Assembly: GCA_032718865.1 (NCBI GenBank)
Contig: JALUTQ010000045.1
Location: forward strand, 496,001-560,000
Direction of reading: 5' to 3'
DNA length: 64,000 bases
Source of the DNA: Tilletia caries
Taxonomy: Eukaryota > Basidiomycota > Exobasidiomycetes > Tilletiales > Tilletiaceae
The notes below the pieces were generated by a model, which saw only the letters and a list, made by a program, of their open reading frames with translations, made no database searches and had not been told where the DNA came from. Positions 58,075-64,000 of the stretch are shown here, piece by piece. A program made the position numbers and the translations under genes. The first letter of the stretch is position 1. Every line of letters begins with the position of its first letter.

Positions 58075-60953
58075 GGCGCTGAACGATCAGGAAACAAATG
58101 GCTGGCGTGGACACTTGAGATGGAAGAGAGCGCAAGGGGCGGGTGACGCTGGAAAAGTACCCATCCATTTTATGGATTTGCGGCACGGATGTACATAGCT
58201 TCTCCGCCGACAGTCCTTCTGTTCCTGTCCCGCTGCTCATGTCACCGAAGATGGAATGAGAGTCGTGGGATTTGAAGCATTGCCTTGAATTTAGGAAGAT
58301 GTGATCAATGAGAGGCGTGCTGGTGGAAGGAGAAGACAGAAGACGGAAGACAGAAGGCAGAAGGCAGACGCCGAAGAAAGAATGAGCGGGCGAGCGCCCA
58401 GGAACGCCATGTCATCGCCCACTCCTACACGGTAAATTAGGAGCCTTGTTCGCTCAGTTCCGGTTCTCAGTGAGTATGAACGTCCTGTGCACAGCGTGTG
58501 CAGACTGCAGTGAGGGTTGGTTTAGAGCACTTGGTGCTCGCACATCGGTGCAAGTCCGACCCGGAGCGTGGGTGCGGCGCAGACGCGAAGGGGGGAGGAC
58601 CCGGGGAGGTGGGCGGGTGTAGCAGCGCGAGCGAGGCAAGTCGAGCGAAGTGGTGGTTCTCGACGCGACCGCGCGCATCTTCGTCTCATACTTACCAAAA
58701 TTTTCTTCGCTCTCCTTGCTCCTTGCTTATCCTCCATTTTCTCTCAAGGCTCAGCGTCCTCTTCTGCCACCGACAACGACCATGCGCTTCAGTCCACCAA
58801 CACGGTAGGCGAGCAACATCGACAGCGCAAGGTCCCCAGTCGCACGGCGGACAGGTAGATCCCACTGGCGCAACCCACGCACCCTCAGCCCAAATCCTGT
58901 CCTCAGGAAAGTTTCCCATTGCCTCTCTGGCTCATTTCAGCGCGAAGGGTATATGGTCGAACAGCGTATCCCACCGAAGAAAGCTCGACAGCTGTAGACT
59001 GGCTCGGACATTTCGGATTCAGCTTCGCCTACGACGTCCCCTTCCGTGCGGCTACTATGCAGACACAGTACGCCCCACCGACACCGCCGGCGCTGACTAT
59101 GCAGTCTCGGTAAATGGGTCGACGGGTGTGCTCCCGTATTCGGAGACGGAGACACTGTACGAGAGCGAGGTGCCGACTATCTTTCATCGGACCCAAAGCT
59201 CGTTCCCCTCGTCTTCGCCCAGCACGCGGACGGGGATCTTTGTCCGCGTCCGTTTCAGCGAGGATGTTGCCCTTGCTTCGTCGTCCCGGAAGAAAAGCAG
59301 AAAAAATGGCGAAGCTGGCCAGGGGATATGTTGTGGACACGAAGGGGGCTGTGGAGGTTGTGTAGGATGCAGCAACGTCCAAATTGGCTGATGTTCTTGC
59401 TGGTGGTGGTGTTTGGGAGGATGGAGCGGGTGGAGGTGGTGGCGGGAGGTTGTCTATCTGTAGGGAGGCCTCAGGGCTCAGGCTGCGATGGGTAGTTCTG
59501 GGGCGGCAGTAGCGGCAGCGGCGACAGCGACAGCGACAGCGACTACTACCCGGCTTAAGGACGACGACAGCAGCCATCATCGCGCCCGGTTGATACCTGT
59601 GCATGTCTTTATTCAACCCGAAGCCTGCCATGGGACCTGTGAGAGGCGCTTCGGCCTTCGGGGGTGGCATCAGCGACGTTTGCTCTTCGCTCTCCGCTAC
59701 TGGAACGGGGAAGCAAGGTCGTTACCAGCTGAACGTGGGGGAGAGGAAGGAGGTGCGTGCCCGGTTGAAGCGGGACATACGTGAATTTTCGCCTGCGCAG
59801 CTGCGGATTCGACGTGTCTTCCAGCAGGCTTGTTGCCTGACGATATTTGATGTGGGCTTGGGCGGAGTCAGGCGCGAGGAAGTTGGGGGCCCGGCCGCCT
59901 GACTCGATGCAAGTCTTTCGACTTGCGTAGCGGGGATCGAGAACGCCATGTCCCGAGGGTTGAACGTAGCCGCTGTTTGCTGAGCGCTGTGTCTGGCTGG
60001 ACTCATGCCTCGTTCCTCAGCCGGTTTCTTTTCGCTGCTGATCTCAGGTCCAGGCTCATTCTGCTTTGAAGGAGGAGACCTCCCGCTTTTCGCTTTTATA
60101 GCAGCACGATGTGTTCTTTTGCAGGATGGCAGTAGTGCGGCAACGTTTCGTGGCGATTGGTACTGACTACTGACTGAATATTCCATAGATCCACCGCTGA
60201 TCGTCACTTTGTTTGCTGTTCGTTGTTTGTTGCAGCGATGTCTCACCTTTTTTTCCCCTCGTAACGCGTGACATTGGCTCTCGTCCGCACGTCGAGCAAC
60301 CAGACCAGTCAGGAAACACAGGGCGACCTCGTCGATGTCGAGATTTCTTCTTCTCCGACACTGGAACACTGGAAGTCCCGGATCATCCGATCTACAATCC
60401 AAAGGCCAGCAAACCTTTCGTGCGCAGGGTCTTCCTGTGTGATCTCCGCGCGAACTGGCCGTGACCGCTTCTATAGCAGCTCGCACATGTAACAAGCCCA
60501 GAACTCAACTCCAGATCCCGTTTTAGCTCGATACGGCAAGACATCGATATCGCTATCCTGGGTAAGTTGTGCTGTTCAAATGGCACCGTGTTGGAAGAGT
60601 TTTGACACTGCTGACTTGCTGCTCCACCCTTTGCTCCGCGCACTTGGGGCGAAAGGACGTTCGCTCACTTCCTTCGTGTTTCGCTGATTGCTGCTCGAAA
60701 GACTCTGCCGCAGTATGAGTGGTGCATACTGACTTGTATCTGCGTTCCTAACTCTCCTGGACGGCTGACTCTTTCACTGTTTTCGACCTGCCGAGGAAAA
60801 GGTATAAAGCGAAGGGCTGCAAAGTGGTTCTGTCTACATGTTCTGGCTCTCGTCACTCACTCTCAACGCCGTCCTTGACAGAGCACCTCCTCATCCTTCC
60901 TCTTTTTAACGTCTAGTACTCCTCGTCCTCCTCCACCCTCCAATCTCCGCACC
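58075..60953. other. Long stretch without a supported gene
   Basis: Several overlapping frames occur (58498-59391, 58919-59113, 59722-60495 on minus) with no shared motif or codon pattern I can trust. A possible GT-AG intron lies at 58813-58913. A compact set of hairpins occurs at 58514-58562. The final 150 bases are the promoter of the next gene (TATAAAG at about 60804). Confidence 0.45.
59603..59902 (+). CDS. Hypothetical small protein, doubtful
   Basis: A 99-residue frame with balanced composition (PAMGPVRGASAFGGGISD; LNVGERKEVRARLKRDIREF). The basic-acidic helical middle looks protein-like, but no homologous family comes to mind and the antisense frame is also open. It may be an exon of a larger gene or chance. 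Confidence 0.25.
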   Translation: MSLFNPKPAMGPVRGASAFGGGISDVCSSLSATGTGKQGRYQLNVGERKEVRARLKRDIREFSPAQLRIRRVFQQACCLTIFDVGLGGVRREEVGGPAA

Positions 60954-62630
60954 ATGAAGTCAGGAGCTATCACCGCCTTCGCTTTTGTCACGGTGCTTTC
61001 AGCCTCGGCCTTGGCGGCGCCTCACCCCATGCTCGAGGAGGAGCACCAGGCCGGCGCCATGGTGGCTCGCCAAGGTCGCTGCACGATTGTGAGTCATTCA
61101 ACATCATTCTGGCCATGGCATCGATCCCCTGCACAATGATTTCTGATGATAAGATGCATCGCTATATTTCCAGGCTTACTGGGACTACTGGAGAAATCCC
61201 AACAACTGCAAGCTGTAAGTTTCGATCGCTGCTGTCGACCTTGGCGACCTGTCCCGTGGATGCTGAATCGAGTCTTTGTCCTCCCTTTCCCCCTTAGCAT
61301 CTACCCTGGCTACCCCGGTCAAGGCACGGTCAGCCCGAAGCCGACCAGCACTCGGACGCGCCGACCTAGACCCACTCGGTCCACGAAGACGACGAAGACG
61401 AAGACGAGGACGAGGGCGACGAAGACGAGGACGACGAAAACGAAGACGACGAAAACGACGAGGACCACCACCGCCACCACGACTGTGTCCCCGATAGTCC
61501 TTCCAACCCTTCCCACTATTCGCCCCACAGTCCTTCCGACGCTTCCGACAATCCTCCCTACGGCCCTCCCCACAGTCCTTCCGACTGTTCTTCCCACAAT
61601 CCTTCCCACGCTTCCGGTGATCCCGATTGTTACGGGGCTCCCATCGATCCTCGACCCGATTGTCACCGCGCTCCCGTCGCTCCCGATCGTCGCCCCGATT
61701 GTCGCAGCGCTCCCGTCGGTGGTCGCCCCAATCGTCGCTCCCATTGCCTCAGCAGCCGCTGGGGTCGTCGATACAGTTACCTCAGTAGCCGCCCCGGTCG
61801 TCGATACAGTTGGCTCAGCGGTCGCCCCGGTCCTTGCTCCAGTTACCGCAGCAGCCGCTGGGGTCGTCGATACAGTTGGCTCAGCAGCCGCCCCAGTCGT
61901 CGATACACTTACCTCAGTAGCTGCCCCGGTCATCGATACAGTTACCGCCGTGGCCGCCCCAGTCGTCGATACACTTACCTCAGTAGCTGCCCCGGTCATC
62001 GATACAGTTACCGCCGTGGCCGCCCCAGTCGTCGATACACTTACCTCAGTAGCTGCCCCGGTAGTCGATACAGTTGGCTCAGTAGCCGCCCCGGTCGTCG
62101 ATACAGTTGGCGCAGCAGCCGCTGGGGTCGTCGATACAGTTGGCTCAGCAGCCGCCCCAGTCATCGATACACTTACCTCAGTAGCCGCCCCGGTCATCGA
62201 TACAGTCACCGCCGTGGCCGCCCCAGTCGTCGATACACTTACCTCAGTAGCCGCCCCGGTAGTCGATACAGTTGGCTCAGCGGTCGCCCCGGTCCTCGCT
62301 CCAGTTACCGCAGCAGCCGCTGGGGTCGTCGATACAGTTGGCTCAGTAGCCGCCCCAGTCTTCGATACAGTTACCTCAGTGGTCGCCCCGGTCCTCGCTC
62401 CAGTTGAATCAGTCGTCGCTCCGGCTGTCGCCCCTATCGTTGCTGCAGTTGCCCCGGCCGTCACTCCAGTCGCCCCGGCCGTCGCCCCAATCGTCGCTGT
62501 AGCTGCCCCGGCCGTCGCACCTGTCGCCCCGATCGTTGCTGCAGTTGCCCCGGCCGTCGCTCCAGTCGTCGCTGCAGTTGCTCCGGCCGTCGCTCCACTT
62601 GCCCCAATCATTAAGGGTCTCGGGATCTAG
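60954..62630 (+). CDS. Secreted Ala/Val/Thr-rich repeat protein
   Basis: Three exons, 60954-61088, 61174-61214 and 61298-62630, join in phase to 502 residues. A signal peptide (GAITAFAFVTVLSASALAA) is followed by a short aromatic stretch (AYWDYWRNPNN), a Thr/Lys/Arg-rich block, LPT(I/V)LPT repeats, and then many 11-residue units of the form VAAPVVDTLTS or VAAPVIDTVTA, coded by 33-bp DNA repeats from about 61755 to 62400. The end switches to APAVAPVAPIVA. The protein is probably secreted and wall-associated or aggregation-prone; the Thr-rich parts could be O-mannosylated. No GPI signal and no catalytic domain is seen. Family unknown. Confidence 0.8.
61755..62400 (+). repeat. 33-bp coding tandem repeats
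   Basis: Units such as GCCCCAGTCGTCGATACA plus 15 variable bases repeat about 18-20 times. A longer 66-bp period (TLTS/TVTA alternation) shows recent block duplication, for example the near-identical stretches at about 61890-61990 and 61950-62050. Confidence 0.85.
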
Positions 62631-63215
62631 AACCCAGCCTCGACATCGATCCCAGAAACAATTGTGCCTCCGGCTTCGCTCCTCCACGCATCACAAGTCA
62701 CCGCTGCTCAAGAAAGCTTTTCACTCACGACTCGCGTCCCGAATCTGTTATCCTACAACAGCCCAAGCCCGCTTGATTCCTCTCTCCTGATTTTGTACTA
62801 CTATTCTCTTCCTCCCGACATGGAATCGAATGTACATTCACATCAATTACGATATCCCCAGTCCGACCCTCCGCGACTCCTCGCCACCAACAAACGAGGA
62901 ACAGAACGCTTTGGTGGAATATGGAAGGCCCCTCCGGTGCAGGATCGGACCCGAGAACGTCCAAAGCTCATTTACAACTCCGAAAGCGCAGCAGAAAGAT
63001 GAGAAAACCACTGCTGTCGTATTTATCAAGGGAACAAATTTTAAGCGCAGGCAGCCTTCCTCCATCTTTTCTCCGCGAAGCTCCCGACACCGTTCTTTTC
63101 TTCCTCCTCCTTCTTCTTCTCCCTTCGTATCCACCCTTCCTCCCTTCTCCGCCTAGACCCCTATAGCTTTTTCCGTCGCGTCGGCAGCGATGTCTCTGGC
63201 TTTCGTGAGTGGGCG
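62631..63215. other. Intergenic, 3' of the secreted repeat gene
   Basis: No gene is seen. The plus strand is pyrimidine-rich at 63055-63160. Confidence 0.5.
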
Positions 63216-63502
63216 TTTCTAATGGCCGCCCCGGGGCGGCCCTCCAATTGAGCCCGCCCCCCCTAGCACCGCTGCTTTCCGAACCAAACCCACCCCGGTC
63301 TTCATAGCGTGATCACCAATCACCAACTACACTCTAACGTGTCGAGTATCGATATGCGAGCCGTGAGATAAGATTACATAATTGAGACTTACGTAATGAT
63401 CATTGGGGGGGGGGGGGCGGAAATTTTGAGGCGCGTTGAAAGGTGGGGGGCGGGCTTAAGAACATTCTCCATACGTACCCGCCCCAGGGCGGCCATTAGA
63501 AA
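63216..63502. mobile_element. 287-bp MITE-like inverted-repeat element
   Basis: TTTCTAATGGCCGCCC at 63216-63231 pairs exactly with 63487-63502. The match extends to 24 bp with one mismatch, and a second inner inverted pair (AGCCCGCCCCCC type) occurs at about 63250 and 63446. A run of 12 G lies at about 63406-63417. No coding frame. No clear target duplication. Confidence 0.75.
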
Positions 63503-63595
63503 AGTCCTTAGTGAGTCGCTTTCCGGACCCATGGGTTTCCTCGTTGATGTTTCACGTTTCTGCTCACGCTCAATTACGTTACGTCCTTGCAACAG

Positions 63596-64000
63596 ACATC
63601 TTCTCACGCACATTGTGCGTACGTGATCGTCCATCAACAGCGAGGAAAGCAGTGCGCGGCTTGCTCCACTCTTCTCGGTGACATCGGGTACTACGAGTGT
63701 GCCTCGAAGAACTGGATCTGCGAAGCTTGCGTGGCCCAGGTCGTGACCCAGATTCGATTCTGGGAAAAGCTGAGCGCACCTCACTGGCTCGCATCCTACT
63801 TCCCCAGTCCGATCGTCCACAAAGGAATCATGTTCAAGAATGTCGCCATACTTTTCCAAGCAAGCAAGTTCACGACGGCGCAACGCTTCATCGAGTTCTC
63901 GAGGGAGGACTCCGCAGAGAAAGCTTTCAACAAGGCAAGGGTGAGACTCGTCGGTGCAGCTTGGCTCTCGTTACATGACGCTGACCTCGGACACCAATCC
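63596..64000 (+). CDS. Partial exon of a Cys-containing protein (runs off the window)
   Basis: After a plausible acceptor (CTTGCAACAG, ending 63595) a frame stays open to the window end. It starts TSSHAHCAYVIVHQQRGK and has paired cysteines (CAAC, then CASKNWICEAC), a possible zinc site, followed by a helical, hydrophobic part (FWEKLSAPHWLASYF; FTTAQRFIEFSRED). A GTGAGA at about 63941 could end the exon earlier. No ATG is in frame, so the start lies upstream. Family not recognised. Confidence 0.4.

Noticed and set aside
58514..58562. A tRNA gene
   Set aside because: Closing stem is tRNA-like, but total length is 49 nt, there is no anticodon arm of normal size and the B-box match is poor.
58498..59391. 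A 297-residue plus-strand frame
   Set aside because: Composition changes abruptly, it crosses a possible intron (58813-58913), and no motif is recognisable; not reported as a gene.
61319..62611. A 430-residue antisense frame opposite the secreted repeat protein
   Set aside because: It is the mirror of the 33-bp repeats (TGAATxVSVST units); the sense frame has a signal peptide and clean introns, the antisense has neither.
1..64000. CRISPR arrays, prophage or bacterial operons
   Set aside because: The window is eukaryotic; all arrays found are simple microsatellites, minisatellites or coding repeats.

Overview
The window is nuclear DNA from a filamentous or yeast-like basidiomycete fungus. 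Genes carry many short GT-AG introns. The protein set is fungal: an ARID/SWI1-like subunit, Arp2/3 subunit ARPC1, glucosidase II beta, eS30, a DUF1748 protein, a Bqt4-type nuclear envelope protein and a SUN protein. Two further families point to Basidiomycota: a Tnp2-type (CACTA/En-Spm) transposase and seven-transmembrane proteins resembling the DUF6533 group. I cannot name the class or species from sequence alone.

Layout. 1-171 is the 3' end of an unknown gene. 2037-8037 is a very Gln-rich ARID protein; 9412-10904 ARPC1; 11316-11637 a DUF1748 protein; 11837-13054 an alpha/beta hydrolase. 15058-16260 encodes a secreted protein with near-identical 32-residue modules separated by Lys-Arg sites, which looks like a Kex2-processed peptide precursor. 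Then come glucosidase II beta (16986-19455), eS30 (19939-20369) and a Bqt4-like protein (21234-22766). From 23 to 31 kb lie two decayed, partly duplicated copies of an electron-transfer flavoprotein beta gene, flanking a SUN-domain gene (26802-28584). 32498-38194 is an 1824-residue, mostly disordered protein with a central peroxiredoxin-like fold.

39489-50190 is a 10.7-kb DNA transposon bounded by 21-bp inverted repeats. It carries an intact Tnp2-like transposase and three other genes. One of these ends at an early stop with an open frame beyond it. Another is split by a 592-bp inverted-repeat element that has a perfect 6-bp target duplication. A separate 380-bp MITE-like element lies 38 bp beyond the transposon. 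50919-58074 holds three tandem paralogous 7TM genes with conserved exon lengths. 58-61 kb has no gene I can support well. 60954-62630 encodes a second repetitive secreted protein. A 287-bp MITE-like element (63216-63502) precedes an exon that runs off the right edge.

The housekeeping genes do not form a pathway. The themes worth attention are the two repeat-built secreted proteins, the nested transposons, the 7TM tandem array, and the closeness of two nuclear-envelope (telomere-tethering type) genes. Exon borders below were worked out by hand from GT-AG sites with phase checks, without transcripts.
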